Source: Dermacentor variabilis
Lineage: Eukaryota; Arthropoda; Arachnida; Ixodida; Ixodidae
DNA: 64,000 nt
Assembly (NCBI RefSeq): GCF_050947875.1
Contig: NW_027460335.1
Span: 8,695,928-8,759,927, forward strand
Reading direction: 5' to 3'
Shown piece by piece: positions 1-11,341 of this stretch. The position numbers were made by a program, and so were the translations under genes. Each line of letters begins with the position of its first letter. Within the stretch, counting starts at the first letter, position 1. Below the pieces are notes generated by a model, which made no database searches, was not told the origin of the DNA, and saw only the letters and a program-made list of their open reading frames with translations.

Positions 1-324
1 TTTTGAACTAGTTACCTTACTGCCGAAGTTGCAATTTACAAATTCTAGCCGTGTTGTTCGCAAAGCGGGTTCACTTGGAACGAATTCTCAAGATGACAAC
101 CTTTTCGAGAGGTTGTCGTGAAGATACTTTTGTGCTTGAATGCAAATAAACTAGGTTTTGATAAGAAAGTAACTGGAACGCCAATGCATTTCTACTCAAA
201 GTTTGAGAATGAATATCTCGAAACTGGTGTCGTCCTGAGAATTCGTTCCAAGTGGATCCGCCTTGCAAACTCCCCGGCTATAATCTGTAAATTGCAATAT
301 GGACAAGGACGTAATTAGTTAAAA
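1..324. repeat. Long inverted-repeat (MITE-like) element, left end probably outside window
   Basis: The stretch 1-118 is the reverse complement of about 208-324 with modest divergence. The GAATTC at 82-87 pairs with the GAATTC at 239-244, and the ATTGCAATTTA-type segments near 30-40 and 290-300 pair in register. The arms are about 115 bp and the spacer about 90 bp. Short ORFs run on both strands because the arms mirror each other, and I do not believe they are genes. Arms still match at position 1, so the true end may lie upstream. Confidence 0.65.
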
Positions 325-2309
325 CTTAATTAGCTAACTTCGGTTAATTAGTCGATTGTGCATCTCAATTTCTTGTGCAAGTAGTGTCTGCCATTTCGAA
401 TAGACTAACTAATGAACAAGAATTGTATTTTCTGGCACAGAAAACCTTTAGGAATTTCTGAAAGTGCTCGCTGAAACACCGTGTTTGTTCAACGGAATTG
501 GTACCAAGGAAAAGAAAACGCAACCGTAGACGGCAGAGGACGACATTTCTATGAAGTTCATCCCATGGATGACAAAGCGTATAAAGACATACACACAGTA
601 TCTACATAACGTCACCTATCGTATACATTACTGTAACGGCGTATAAGCTCAGCATATTTAGCAATAATGCGAGCGTCCACGTCAGAAAAAAAGGAAGAAA
701 AGGAAGTTTGTGTCCACTGATTCCCAGGTTGCGTTTTATCCGCACAACGTTTTCCCCACATTTCTGCGATAGGAGTATAATTATTACTGCCGCCGAACAT
801 GGCAGACTGCACACGAGTAGCCTCAAAACAACCCAGAATAAATATAAAATACCGAATCAACCCTAATGGGGTTCGCAGAGTGCCCTTTGCCTCCTTGACC
901 TTGAGTGACCTGCGCAAAAAACATAACCTATTGCGGCGCCTTCAGGATAGGCCCAGTGTACTGTTCGCATGCGCTAGTGCGCGCCAACTATGTGATAGCT
1001 TAGTTCATATAACAGACTTGCGCTCCCTGCGAAAACCATCGCTAGAGCTACTGCGCCTTTCCCTGCTTAAAGTATTAGTAGAGAATTTCCGACATGGTGC
1101 GAGAAGGAAGGCAGAGCAGCAACTGCGGCTTACTATAACCAACCTTGATATTAATTAGCGTCTACAAATTGAGCAATAACATTTGTTTTCGGCGTTAATA
1201 ATCAATCGTGTAGCAATCAATAGCATGTAGTGCAAATTTGCATCTGCTTAAGAGAGGCAGCGTGCTTCCAAGATGAGTTTCATTGACTTTATATAGTGGC
1301 ATGTTCTCTGAAGGTCACGGTAAATTTCTGCATGTAACTTTACACGTGTAGTCTGCGTGCTGATACAGGCAATGACTGTAGACAGTTGCACCGTCCGAGT
1401 ATCTCTCTTTTTCCAGTGCGGGGATAAAGGTGACGCAGAATAAGACGCTGTGCGAGCTCGCCTAAAATAAATCTGAAGTTTTCAGCCCCAGCGTTAAAAA
1501 GCCAAACCAAGTCAGTCATTAACGCTTGATAAGACAGGACGGATGCCGTAACGTAATGGCGCCACCACATTGAAGTTCTTGCAACGGATCCATTTGACAT
1601 CTTGGGTTTTGAAAGCGTCCGATGGGTCCGTATTAACTGCCAGTCGATAAAGAATAACAATCCCTACTCTGTATTTTCAATGTAAGCGTGGATAACTGAA
1701 TCTGGCGGCCTCTTGGGAACCCTTACCTTGTACAGTTATCCAAGTACGTGGAAATAAATTGAATTTCCAGATGTTGCGAAGGTGTCATCCGCGTGGCGGA
1801 TTTTAAAAACTGAGAGTTTATTCATTTTCTCAACGGATAATCAGCCTCATTAAGCCGTAGAGATGCAAAAGATGTCCCAATCACACGGTGATAGTCCATA
1901 TCAAGTAGTGCTTCTTTTAACGGAATACTTGAAGAAAAATTATTTATCCCCCTTTTCTTAAAGCTAGAGTTCAACCTTAAAATAAAGCTATCGAACCTGC
2001 ATTGGTCGAGTGCCACGAACAATTATTATTTTTTATTCGCTTGAGTTTCCACGGGGTATATAGCGCTAAAATGAAATTACGTGTAAACATTCAAGCCTGC
2101 TTTATGCGGACAAACTACAACGACGACTAACTAAATCAATTGCATCAAGTTTTATGCGACCACTTCAAAGCGTGCGCAAAGTACTGCGCTGTTGTGCTGA
2201 AAACATCTACATCGGCCCTTCCTATTGTACGCCCATACACTAGAGGTTACTTTCCTATTCTAAAGTTTATGCGAATCTCACACTCGCAAATTGGCCCTTC
2301 TCGTTGCTG
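325..2309. other. No gene recognised
   Basis: AT-rich intergenic-type sequence. Two open stretches, 799-1158 (+) and 1340-1660 (-), show no domain, signal peptide or splice structure that I recognise, and are best taken as chance ORFs. Confidence 0.5.
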
Positions 2310-2480
2310 TGCAGCTTTCCAGCTGTGGCATTGCGCTGGTGAGCTCCATGTCGCAGGTTCGAACCCCATCGCAGGGACCGCAGATGAACGGGGGCGAAGC
2401 AAAAACGCTCGTTAGGTGCAGGTTAAGGAACCTTATGTGGTCAAAATCATTCGGTAGTCAAGTATTTTAAGCCGCGCTTC
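2310..2480 (+). repeat. Decayed tRNA-derived SINE
   Basis: The order of landmarks matches the better copy at 41196: a box B-like GGTTCGAACCCC near 2358, a GGGGGCGAAGC block near 2390, an AAAACGCTCGT block and a GGTGCAGGTTAAGGAACCT block. Box A is poorly preserved. Divergence is high, so this is an old copy. Confidence 0.55.
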
Positions 2481-2689
2481 GGTAATGAAATCGGGGTTTT
2501 GGGGCGTAATACGGCAACATTTCGTCATATTATATGTCGCTGCACTGGAGACGCATTTTGACGGTCTCGCAGTAGCGAGGAACACGGTTAATTGTCGGTT
2601 GTACTCACAATGAATTCAAGCTTGAAAGCATAATTATTTACTCGATCGTTTCTTCTTTGGGTTATAAAAAGATAAAAAAGATATAGAGG

Positions 2690-2900
2690 ACTCGTAACCT
2701 TCGCCTTCAGGACAGGAACGCAACAGCGAAGTTCCCTGACTGGTTTCCACACTTCCCCGCAATTGCAGCTTACGTAACCATAATATTTACTGGGAAACGC
2801 TGGCGCCGAACGCTAAGGATTAAGGCGACCTTGCTGGTAGAAACACGGCTTCTTGCGTGGGCCGATCCCGGAGGTAGTGCACAGCCACGCGAAATCTCAA
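2690..2900 (+). repeat. Dispersed repeat, copy 1 (copy 2 at 42395)
   Basis: Shares a run of landmarks in the same order with 42395-42605: ACCTTCGCCTT, GTAACCATAATRTTTACT, GGGAAACGCTGG, GCGTGGGCC and ATCCCGGAG. I see no coding potential. It may be part of a larger unclassified transposable element. Confidence 0.6.
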
Positions 2901-3159
2901 GCGGCAGCAGGAAAACGGGTTTGTGTTTGAGCTTCCGCCTAACATAATTATGTTATCTCGTATATTCAAATAAATATCCGACGATATCATGTCTGTAGGT
3001 TGTGTGTAAGTCGCACTTTACGAGTATCCTGCCGCATTTTATTTTGAGAAATCCGATCAGTTCAGTAACGGCTCTGCGCCACGCGGAGGGCCTGCGTGGT
3101 TCGGGATGATTTTTCCCTCACGGATAACGCCACCGAGGCCGACACTGAATTTTCTGCGA

Positions 3160-3352
3160 CGCGCACGCATGCGCACACGCACACACGCATACACACACAT
3201 GCACATACACGCACACACACACACGCCCACACACGCGCGCGCACGCACATACACACGTACAGACACATACACACACAGAAAGGCACACGCTGGTACATAC
3301 GCACATACACACAGACACAGAAATACGCGCACACGCGCGCGCGCACGCTTCC
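3160..3352. repeat. CA-rich microsatellite
   Basis: Imperfect (CA)n with CGCA and CACG variants. It creates overlapping His/Thr-rich and Cys/Val-rich ORFs on both strands, which are artefacts. Confidence 0.9.
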
Positions 3353-3489
3353 GTTGTTTGTGGTCTCTACTTTTCTGCCACCAAACATCCAATCCCCGAA
3401 CTCAAGGACTTCGAGGAGGTCTAAACCTACAGAGCCTAAACCGACAGCTGGGTAGATATCTGCACATTCTAAGACACGTTCCATCGTTT

Positions 3490-3760
3490 TACTAGCTTTT
3501 CCGCAGCAAGCACATGCTTCTTCTTCCTTGGTGTACCTCGCTTTATAACCACGCGGTCTAAGGCATCCCGATCTCGCTACGAAAAGTAATACGCTTCCCT
3601 TTGAGTTATCGTAAAATGATTCTATTCTGATTTCTTTTTTCTTTTTTGGTAATTATTCACTGCAGGTTTCTTTTCCATTGCCGCCACCCATGAGATTATC
3701 TCAGCCTCTATGACTTCCCGCTTGACGTTTTTTGTCGCCATGATGCACAACATACCGGTC
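3490..3760 (-). mobile_element. LINE 3'-end fragment (ORF2 C-terminus), copy a
   Basis: Reading the minus strand, the block around 3540-3650 (a TTATCGTA-type stretch followed by AATGATTCT and TTTCTTTT) aligns with 62590-62680, which encodes the Cys-rich C-terminus of a LINE ORF2. Only the segment just upstream of the CysCys motif survives. No long ORF remains. It sits just upstream of a second, longer copy of the same LINE at 3960-4500, in the same orientation. Confidence 0.5.
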
Positions 3761-3959
3761 GCTTAGCTGGGGTAAGCTTCCTAGTTCTTTTCCTCTGCTT
3801 GATATCAATGTTTTTCCTCTACAAACACCTGAACACTCTGATGATTATGACGTATCAGGATCCCCTTTGAAACGCGGTATTGACAAATATTTAGGTAGCC
3901 TAATTGAATTATTCAAGTATGCTGTACATGCTTTTCATTGGAGCATTTTTGTGTAATCT

Positions 3960-4500
3960 CTTCAATCTTAGTCCATTTCTCGAAAGTTCTCTGTCTACCT
4001 TGTACCACTACCTATGCCTGCAACGGATCTGGTCGTATCAATCTCTTCCCTGATTTTTTGCCACCAATACTCCTAACGATCGACGCTTGCTTATCTCGAC
4101 TGTTGACCGGTTGATGCTTCCGTCCACATTAAATCCATGCGCTTCTGGAAAGTGCAAGTTACCAGCGAGTATCGTTGGGTGAATTCTTTCGCATTCCATT
4201 AGCATGTCCTGAGTGGTCTCTCTAGTTTTGCTGTGCAGCCTACACATGCCTCATCTAGTTGCGAAAATTTGCTCCTGCGTGTTTTTGTCCTTAGGAAATC
4301 ACCTCAAGCTTCAAATCGGGAGGGAATTCCCTTGGTGTTATCGCGCGGATTTTCCCTTCTGATTTATTTCTTCGCATGCTTGTAAATCTCCATGGTCCTT
4401 GTTGTTTCTATCTTTTTTTCATCCAATCCATTGTTTCTGTTTCTCTCGCTTTTTTTTTTTGGTGGCTCCTGGTTGTCTATTTACGCTTTCAATTTCAATT
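3960..4500 (-). mobile_element. LINE 3'-end fragment (ORF2 C-terminus), copy b
   Basis: The minus-strand ORF 4038-4247 carries ETTQDMLMECERIHP, the counterpart of ETTQHILIECEGIHP in the 62281-62679 fragment, followed by the same Val-Asp-Gly-Ser block. The upstream part, to about 4500, aligns at DNA level with 62560-62800, including TTTCTGTTTCTCTCGCTTT. The first Cys pair is lost to frameshift. This is the terminal zinc-finger-like region of a LINE polyprotein and is dead. The family is certain from three copies in the window; the clade is not. Confidence 0.65.
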
Positions 4501-5774
4501 TGGTTGCCAGGTCGGTAGGTAGGTAAAACTAATCGACAAAAGTGTCGTTCAAGGGGGGAGGGTAGCCTGTCAGGTCTTGCCTGCCAGCCACCACCCCGGC
4601 TCTGTTCACGCCCTGTAGCTGATCCTCCTGGCTTGTCCCGGCGAGGAGGGAGCGGCCATGAGAGAGTAGGGGGGGGGGGGCCTTCCTGCAGCCCCAGATA
4701 ATATGGTTTAGAGTGGCGATCTCTCCACATAGCTTATAGTGACGGTCGATGTTCCTTCTACCGTTCAGCTAGAAGAGCAGTGGGCTTTAGAGCTTGCACC
4801 CAGAGGTCACATTCATACATCGCTAGTTCGAATACGGCTGGACAATCAACAGTTATTTTAAAGTGAAGGTTTCTTTGGAGCACACGCCCGCCTTCCCTGC
4901 GCCTCTCTTGCGGACCGTGGCTGTGTGCTGCTACTGCTGTTGCTGCTCGTGCGTTCTCGCCGTATAGCTCACAGTCGGCGGCGTGATCTAGGAGCGATGG
5001 GTCACGCTACTTTCCCGCAGCTGTGTCAAGTAAAGGTGTAAATCGGGACTGCGCGAGCGGAACGCTGGCCGCTGGCGGAGAGGCTAGGATGCCGTGATGA
5101 GACTGGAGAGAAGCCTCTACTCCTGTGGAGGTGGTATATGGCACGGCTGAGCGTGGCCGCGTGGTCCCTACCTTGAAAGCCATCTGAGGTGGGCAAAGTG
5201 CCTAGGCGTTCCGAGGGTTGGCGGCTTTGTGCATATGTGATGTGTTCTCGCCGCTTAGCTCGCGTTGAAGCGAGATGCAGAAGGAAAGGCAACTCGGTCG
5301 CGGCTGCTGCCGCGATTCCTCACGCCAGTGTGTTGACAGCGAGTGTCCGCGGTCATCGAAGCGATTTGTGTTCACGTTTGCCTGTGTGCGAGTGTCACCA
5401 TGCTTGTTAATTTAATTACAAAGAATGCTCACATATTTATGTGGCCGATAGAACAACTATGCAAACTTCATATAGACGTCTCGACCTTTCGTCTTTCGGG
5501 GGGAACTGCGGCATTTATTTCTGCACCCTTTGGAAATGAGCTTCGCGCCTTCTTCATTGCATCTCATTGCATGAGAAGCAAGCACTGCATCGCATTGAGA
5601 GCGTTGCATTGTATTGCACAATGAGAGCACGCTGTAAGAAGCCGTCGACGCGATCGAAAACCAGCTAAACGGTTCCGGTTTGATCTGCTCACCGAGCAAG
5701 TGAGAACTGCTGGAGTTACCAAGTGCGAACTTAACAAGAGCGAACCAAGAAGACTTACCAAGAAGACTTAACAA
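4501..5774. other. No gene; possible SINE and short duplications
   Basis: A stretch at 4775-4855 has a TTCGAATACGG box B-like core and may be a tRNA-derived SINE. A G-run lies at 4670-4680. The motif GTTCTCGCCGYWTAGCTC occurs near 4955 and again near 5240 with diverging flanks, hinting at a duplicated repeat. A TGCAT/ATTGCA-rich patch lies at 5555-5625. Short ORFs here have no recognisable domain. Confidence 0.4.
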
Positions 5775-5777
5775 GAG

Positions 5778-7110
5778 CGAACCGAGGGATTACGAGGCTA
5801 TCAAGATCGTGACGAGGAACGGCCAAGTGATCCCGGAGGTCGACAAATTCCGGGTGCTCGGCATGATTATAAACAAGCGATGGGGCAACGGCGAGACCAT
5901 TTGCCGCCTTACAGCCAAGATTACCAACGCAATACGTCTCATCAGACGGGTCGCAAACTACAAGGCCGGGATGAAGGAGCAAAGCATGATTCGGCTTGTG
6001 CACTCATTCGTAATCAGCCACGTCCCCTACGTTGCAGCCTTCCACAACTGGTTGCAGTGTGAAAAGAATAAGATCAATGCCCTTATACGACGAGCTTACA
6101 AGGCGGCGCTCGGACTATTCAAGTGTATGAACACCAACAAGCTCCTGAGCCTGGGGTTACACAATACCCTCGAGGAAATTGCGGAAGCGCAACGGACCGC
6201 CCAGCTGGAGCGGCTCTCTATGACCCAAGCTGGCAGGCGCGTACTTCAGTACTTCGGCTTCACGCCTGGGGCGAAAAAGGCGAGTAGCGACGTTCCTGTC
6301 CCGGACGGGACCCGGCACCGGATTCGGGTAGACCTCATCCCGAGAAGCATGAACCCGGAGTTTAACAAGGAGACAAGAGCGGCGAGGGCCAAGGCCCTCT
6401 TTGACGTTCACGCCAAGGACGAGCACGCAAAGTTCGCGGATGCAGCAGAATATCAGCGAGACAGCTCGGCGTACGTAGCTGCGGTCATCGACGCGTGGTC
6501 CGGCGCGCGACGAGGGCAGCGGCGAGCTTACGAGTCCATTGCCCTGGCCATTGCCGACCCCGAGTGCCAGACGGTGTTGTGTGATTCGCGAAGTGTAGTG
6601 TGGAATCATGCCAAAGGCAAAGTTTGTGGCGAGGCTGTGTGCGTTCTGTGCTCGACTGACCTGCAACGAGAGAATAGGTATGTTAAAATCAAGTGGTTCC
6701 CGGCGCACGCGGGCAACGATGCGTCGGAGAAGCACGATAACCACAACGAGACGACACACGCAGTGGCGCGAGCGCTAACCAACCGCGCCGCTGCAACCGA
6801 CCGTCCAACATGGTGTAGTGCCAAGGACCTCATGACGACATTCAACGAACTTAAACAGTTTCACCGTCTGGCTCGAAGGACTTTCCAACCCCCGCACCCG
6901 GGGCTTAACCGAGCGGAGGCGGTGCTGTTCAGACAATTACAAACTGGTTCCTTACCCACCCCAGTGTTAATGAATCATTTGTACCCGAAAGTATATGTGA
7001 GTGATGTGTGCTGCGTGTGCCAGCGGGAGAGGGCCACCCTGACGCACATCTTATGTGATTGCACCAAGTTCCCCGACGAAGCTTCGACAAGTTCAACGAT
7101 TCCGCCGTGA
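5778..7110 (+). CDS. LINE ORF2 C-terminal half: RT thumb region plus RNase H
   Basis: A 5'-truncated non-LTR retrotransposon polyprotein. The frame opens near 5778 and stops at 7110. The segment after the palm domain is recognisable from FRVLGMIINKRWG, which corresponds to the post-palm FLGV-type motif. An RNase H-like domain follows (about residues 235-320 from Met 5809), with LCDSRSV for a catalytic Asp and WFPAHAGNDASEKHDN for the conserved Pro-His and Asp region. A Cys-rich tail, CCVCQRERATLTHILCDC, lies near residue 400. In a live element this protein reverse-transcribes its own RNA at a nicked target. The first two RT motifs, the endonuclease and ORF1 are absent, so this copy cannot be autonomous. 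RNase H places it among I/R1-like clades, which is an inference. The frame is unusually intact for over 1.3 kb, suggesting a fairly recent insertion. Confidence 0.85.
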
Positions 7111-7360
7111 CTCGCGGCTGCGGCGGAATGCTACGACCTCGAAATCTAAACCGGAGCCGTCCAGCAGGTCTCGGCGGCCCTTGCAAGACAAAGACCGAAC
7201 GAAACCGACGAGACTGTCCCCCTGAGTGCGACCGACCGCGGTAGTATAACAAGCGCTGGAGTTGAGTAGAGACCACCCGCTGAGAAGACGTCCGGGGCCC
7301 GCGTCGCGGCGCCATTTAGTCATGGTGCTGTTCTGCAGGCGACTAAATAAAGTTCTTTCT
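7111..7360 (+). mobile_element. LINE 3' untranslated region with polyadenylation signal
   Basis: GC-rich sequence after the stop ends in AATAAA at 7346-7351, then a short pyrimidine-rich run. The element probably ends near 7360. No poly-A tail is preserved. Confidence 0.6.
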
Positions 7361-7972
7361 CTCATTGAATGGCTCGGTGCACATTAGTTCTATATTTACC
7401 TTACTAGGGGAACTTCGGCGCGGTGGTAGTCCGACCATTGTCGAAATCAGTTCGGACTGTAGTCTTCAATTTGAAGTTAGTTACATTCGTAGGCCGAGGA
7501 ACAAAGTCGCCTTTATCGGGGAATCCCTAATCCACGTAATTTTGGTCAAGGTAGTACGCATATATATGTGCGCGTGGTCATATCATGTGTGCATGCGTTG
7601 ACGTGCAAATTCGCAATGCAAAAAACCATGCTTTTTCCATTCCCAACGTGCAGCCTGTAATTCTGAAGTAAGTTTCAGTAGTCTCGTGGTCAAACACACA
7701 CAACAACTTTGAGAGGGCCAATGCTTTAGCTGTCGAAAGGATAAAATTATATTTGCCAGATATGGAAAACGCTCACGAAGCACACAAAAATACTCTGTGC
7801 CGTCAAAACAGATAGGAATTAAGTTAGAACTCAAGTTCGTGAGTTTCATTGTTACGAGTGCGAAAGAACATTTAAAAGCATAATTACAGCAGACCAAAAC
7901 ACAAGAAGCGACTTTTTGATGTAGCCAACAGGACATCGCGCCCAGTAATTTCATACAAATATTCCTGTGGCT
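7361..7972. other. 3' flank of the transporter gene; nothing recognised
   Basis: AT-rich sequence. It would hold the 3' UTR of the minus-strand transporter gene, but I find no clear AATAAA on the minus strand. Confidence 0.5.
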
Positions 7973-9877
7973 TCATTCCAGCATTGGCCAGGTTTGGAAT
8001 CGACGTGACACTTTAAAACTGTCAGGACTTTTGCTGCCACCAGTCCTCCCACTCTTCCTGCTGGATGACTTGGAGCTCTCGCTTCCTGTCTTGGACTTCT
8101 TGCGTAATATCCTCTGTACGAGGGTTCGTTTCATGTGATGCATGGACATCCTGGAGAAGTCTGAAGCGCGCCTGGCCACGATTCGTGCTTCTTCCACCAC
8201 TGTCGTGCGTGGCAGGACGCGGATGACGAGAAGGGAGAGGAAGAGGAAAAGTCCCGCTACGGCGAACACGAGGTCTTCGTGTCCGGCTGGCTTCAGGACG
8301 AGGGTCATTGCCGCGCACATGGCCGCGACACGCCCGAAGGCAAACGCCCAGCAGAAGACACCGGCTCGCACTGCCGATGGAAAGAGTTCGAGGACGTAGG
8401 TGTAACAGTGTACAAGGATTACGTTAGAGACACCCTTGGACAGGACGAGTAAAGTCTTTGTGATCATGATGTATCCACCGCCCACAGCCACACTCAGCGC
8501 GCATTGTATGGTGCCCGTCAACAGGAAGCACACGCTGAGAACTCTGACGAGTGCGACGCCGGTCATAAGGAAGTGCATCCCCGCGTACGTCGCCAGTGTG
8601 ATGACAACCGTGAAGCACGGGATCCAAAATTCGTTATACGACGCCGTCGAAAAGGCGCCGAGGTGAAATATAAAAGACATGGAGAAGCAAACGGCAAACA
8701 TGGCCAACGCTCGACGCCGGAGGGAGCGATAGTCGACCAAGTCTTCCGTATCCGCACCTTCGCGACTTGCGTGGTTCGTGATCTGTTCTCTCAGCTTCTC
8801 CACGAGACAGGCCGTGACAGGAAGTGGGAAATTGTTGGTTTCAGCAGCCTCCATCATGAGTGCTTCGGCCGCGTCCAGTCTTCCTTTCGCGACGAGCCAT
8901 CGGGGCGACTCTCGAGCGGTAGACAAAGCGGGGAGCAGGAGAGACATCGGGGCCAGGAACATCACCTGCTTCAGACGCCAGTCGATGACCACCGGTTTGA
9001 GAATGACACTCCAGACCTCACATAACGTGATGCCCAGAACCGCCAGGAGGAGCAATTGCTGCGGCCTGTGCGCGTGCGTCATCACCTCGAACGGGATGAG
9101 GCAGGTAAAAATCATGTGTACCGCGACGCTGGCCCCGGTAAGGAACCGCACCACAGCGTAGCGCACGTAATTTGTGGGCGCGATGGTGCACACCGTGCAG
9201 GTCACTAATGCTGCGGCGGAGGACAGGAGCATGGCTCTCCTTCCGACGTAGTCAACGAAGACTCCGGCCAGGATGAGCGAAACAACGGCGCCGGCGTTCT
9301 GCAGCGCGAGAAGGGTGGCCGGAAGCAAGCGTCGGTCGCACACCATGTTCCAAGAGCTCACCGCACTGGCCTCGGCCGATCTAACGTCGTAGTCCCACTC
9401 TTCACAGGGCACGTCGCGTGGGTCGCTGGTGTTTTGGAAACATCGGCTGTGCCACTCGTCGGCCCCGGTTAGAACAGCGCCGGTCTTGTGAGGCTCAGCG
9501 GAATCGCCGTGTTCAGCGGGTGGCTTGCAGCGTTCGTAAATGCGGCAGCGGCTGAAGCGCCCATCGGCCTCGATTGGTATGGCAATATTCTTCCAATCGG
9601 CTGCAGAGATGTTGAATCCGGCGAGCGGCTTGCACCAATGGTCGATGTCACCTGTGACAAGGGAGATCACCACGGTTTGGCAATTAACCGAGAAAAGTCC
9701 CAGAAGAATGAGAACGAGCATCCTCGTCTGGAAAGGGCCGTGACCAAAGGCTTCCTCGCAGTCAAAAGATTCGCTTGTCCGGAGATCGGCGCTGGCCAGT
9801 CGCTGGGGGAGGACGACGTCCATCGCCTGGTTCTCAGATGTCGCTCTTCGGGGTTTGTAGTGTGTTGCGGTATCCAA
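7973..9877 (-). CDS. SLC22-like organic ion transporter (major facilitator superfamily), single exon
   Basis: An intact 634-residue reading frame with no stop or frameshift. It has the SLC22 layout: a short cytoplasmic N-terminus, TM1 at about residues 52-74, and a large extracellular loop (about 75-183) with several cysteines and two N-glycosylation sequons (NIS 89-91, NTS 149-151). The family signatures CEEWDYD (158-164) and SWNMVCDRR (175-183) precede TM2. The MFS motif GVFVDYVGRR lies at 205-214, ESPRWL at 323-328 after TM6, and ELFPSAVR at 497-504. About twelve membrane segments fit. The basic, Ser-rich tail (560-634) is likely cytoplasmic. Family members move organic cations, anions, carnitine or zwitterions across the plasma membrane; the substrate here cannot be told. 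The start is the first Met of the frame, with a TATA box about 130 bp upstream. No introns are visible. The gene is flanked by transposons but is not itself damaged. Confidence 0.9.
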   Translation of the reverse strand: MDTATHYKPRRATSENQAMDVVLPQRLASADLRTSESFDCEEAFGHGPFQTRMLVLILLGLFSVNCQTVVISLVTGDIDHWCKPLAGFNISAADWKNIAIPIEADGRFSRCRIYERCKPPAEHGDSAEPHKTGAVLTGADEWHSRCFQNTSDPRDVPCEEWDYDVRSAEASAVSSWNMVCDRRLLPATLLALQNAGAVVSLILAGVFVDYVGRRAMLLSSAAALVTCTVCTIAPTNYVRYAVVRFLTGASVAVHMIFTCLIPFEVMTHAHRPQQLLLLAVLGITLCEVWSVILKPVVIDWRLKQVMFLAPMSLLLPALSTARESPRWLVAKGRLDAAEALMMEAAETNNFPLPVTACLVEKLREQITNHASREGADTEDLVDYRSLRRRALAMFAVCFSMSFIFHLGAFSTASYNEFWIPCFTVVITLATYAGMHFLMTGVALVRVLSVCFLLTGTIQCALSVAVGGGYIMITKTLLVLSKGVSNVILVHCYTYVLELFPSAVRAGVFCWAFAFGRVAAMCAAMTLVLKPAGHEDLVFAVAGLFLFLSLLVIRVLPRTTVVEEARIVARRASDFSRMSMHHMKRTLVQRILRKKSKTGSESSKSSSRKSGRTGGSKSPDSFKVSRRFQTWPMLE

Positions 9878-10004
9878 AGAGACGATTCCAGACGAGAGCT
9901 AGCGATGCGGAGGGACCGAAACAAACACTTCTTCTTCTTCATCAGCTCGCGCACTTCACAGTCTATCACAGTGTCGCGTGCCTTTGTACGGCGTTTGCAT
10001 CTCC

Positions 10005-10013
10005 GCTTTATAC
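10005..10013 (-). promoter_or_regulatory. TATA box of the transporter gene
   Basis: The minus strand reads GTATAAAGC here, 128-136 bp upstream of the ATG at 9877. This would place initiation near 9975-9985 with a 5' leader of about 100 bases. A good match to TATAWAW in a suitable position, but without expression evidence. Confidence 0.5.
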
Positions 10014-10059
10014 TTGGCGAACGAAAAATAGTTTATTTCGCTTCATCCTTTAATAAGGC

Positions 10060-10465
10060 GATTACCATAATTATCCTAGGAACCTGTCTCACTAGTCTGG
10101 TGTGCTCTTACCTTAATGTTATTCCATGATTTTCTTTAAAAACAATATTCGGTGGAGCTCCTGTCATGATCAATGCAGGCGTTCTTTCGAATAACACTGA
10201 AGCAAAGTAGGGACACACTGTCTTGTTGCATTCTTCCCTTCTATGTAGTCGATTTCGCTCAATTTTCTGGTACGGACATCTTCACTCTTTTGTTGCTCAA
10301 CCATCCACGTTCAATGCGCGCTATTCGGTTCATTTCATCAATTTCTTCACGCTCGGCTGTTCATTATGCTGGCTTTTCCACTTCTCTGTAGTTGACTTCT
10401 AAAATTTTATGATGCCGATATGTAGCACTTTGGTTCTTCTTTTGCTTGTCTATCGGGGCGCCTAC
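10060..10465. other. No gene recognised
   Basis: AT-rich region upstream of the transporter gene. Open stretches are short and lack domains. Confidence 0.5.
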
Positions 10466-11020
10466 TCAGAGGCACATACCCATTGTGGAGGACATTCACA
10501 TACTTAGTTTCACATTTGCATTTGCACATACCGAATGGACAAAGCGGAATATTCGGGCACACACCCAGTGACAGATGCCCACTTGCACATATTCAGTGAC
10601 CCAAGTTGTTTATTCTTGCACATAACTATTGGCTCATACCCAATTGGCAAAGTGGTCTACTCCAAAATTACCTATTCAGAGAAAGAACAAAATGGCGCAC
10701 ATACCTAGGGGCCAAGAGGGATGAGGGAACATTCCTAATGTGAGAAAGCAGAGAGGCCGGCAGGAAAAGCTTTGTGTGTGGCCTGCTACTCTGCGAAGGG
10801 AAAGGTAAGAAGAGTAAAGACCAAGTTGACGCAAAGGATGTTCGATCCAGGCCGACTTACTGAATAGTGCCTATAGTTCTGAAAGAATGATAATTGCACT
10901 GAGATTCCACTTTGCAGTGGCCTATGTTGTCTATTTTTTTAGATACCCAGTGCTACATACCCAGTACACATACCGAATGGGCCAACTTGTCTTTTCGGAT
11001 ACACACTCAGTGGGTACAAT
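10466..11020. repeat. Degenerate CACATACCCAGTGG-type minisatellite
   Basis: Variants of CACATACCCA(G/A)TG followed by GC-poor filler recur about ten times (e.g. near 10476, 10525, 10560, 10620, 10690, 10950, 10965), with two longer interruptions around 10720-10900. Units are of uneven length (roughly 30-50 bp). Not coding. Confidence 0.6.
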
Positions 11021-11341
11021 CGCTGGTGCCTTGCGTACCTTCCAGAATCCGCAAACCTATTCGTATCGCGAATACAGTGTGAATACACAAGGGTCGGCGA
11101 TAACATTGACAACATATAAGATCAACGATAACACTCGAGAAAGTTGCTATGCATGCATCTTCGCGCGTCTTGCGCTGAGCAGTAACTTCAATTTTACAGC
11201 GGGTCAAATGCGGTCCCCCGAAAAATCACAGCCAGGTACGCGTGTCAATATCCAAAGGCGCAAGCTTGCCTCAAGGAGTGGAAATACGGAGCGACATGCC
11301 TTCAATTGCTAGCCATAAACTGATAGAAATTCCGAAAGAGT

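Noticed and set aside
799..1158. 119-residue Arg/Leu-rich protein
   Set aside because: No homology recognised, no splice or promoter context; composition consistent with a chance ORF.
3057..3495. Overlapping His/Thr- and Cys/Val-rich ORFs on both strands
   Set aside because: They are translations of the CA-rich microsatellite; no domain and both strands equally open.
8142..9161. Plus-strand ORFs across the transporter gene
   Set aside because: Shadows of the GC-rich minus-strand SLC22 frame.
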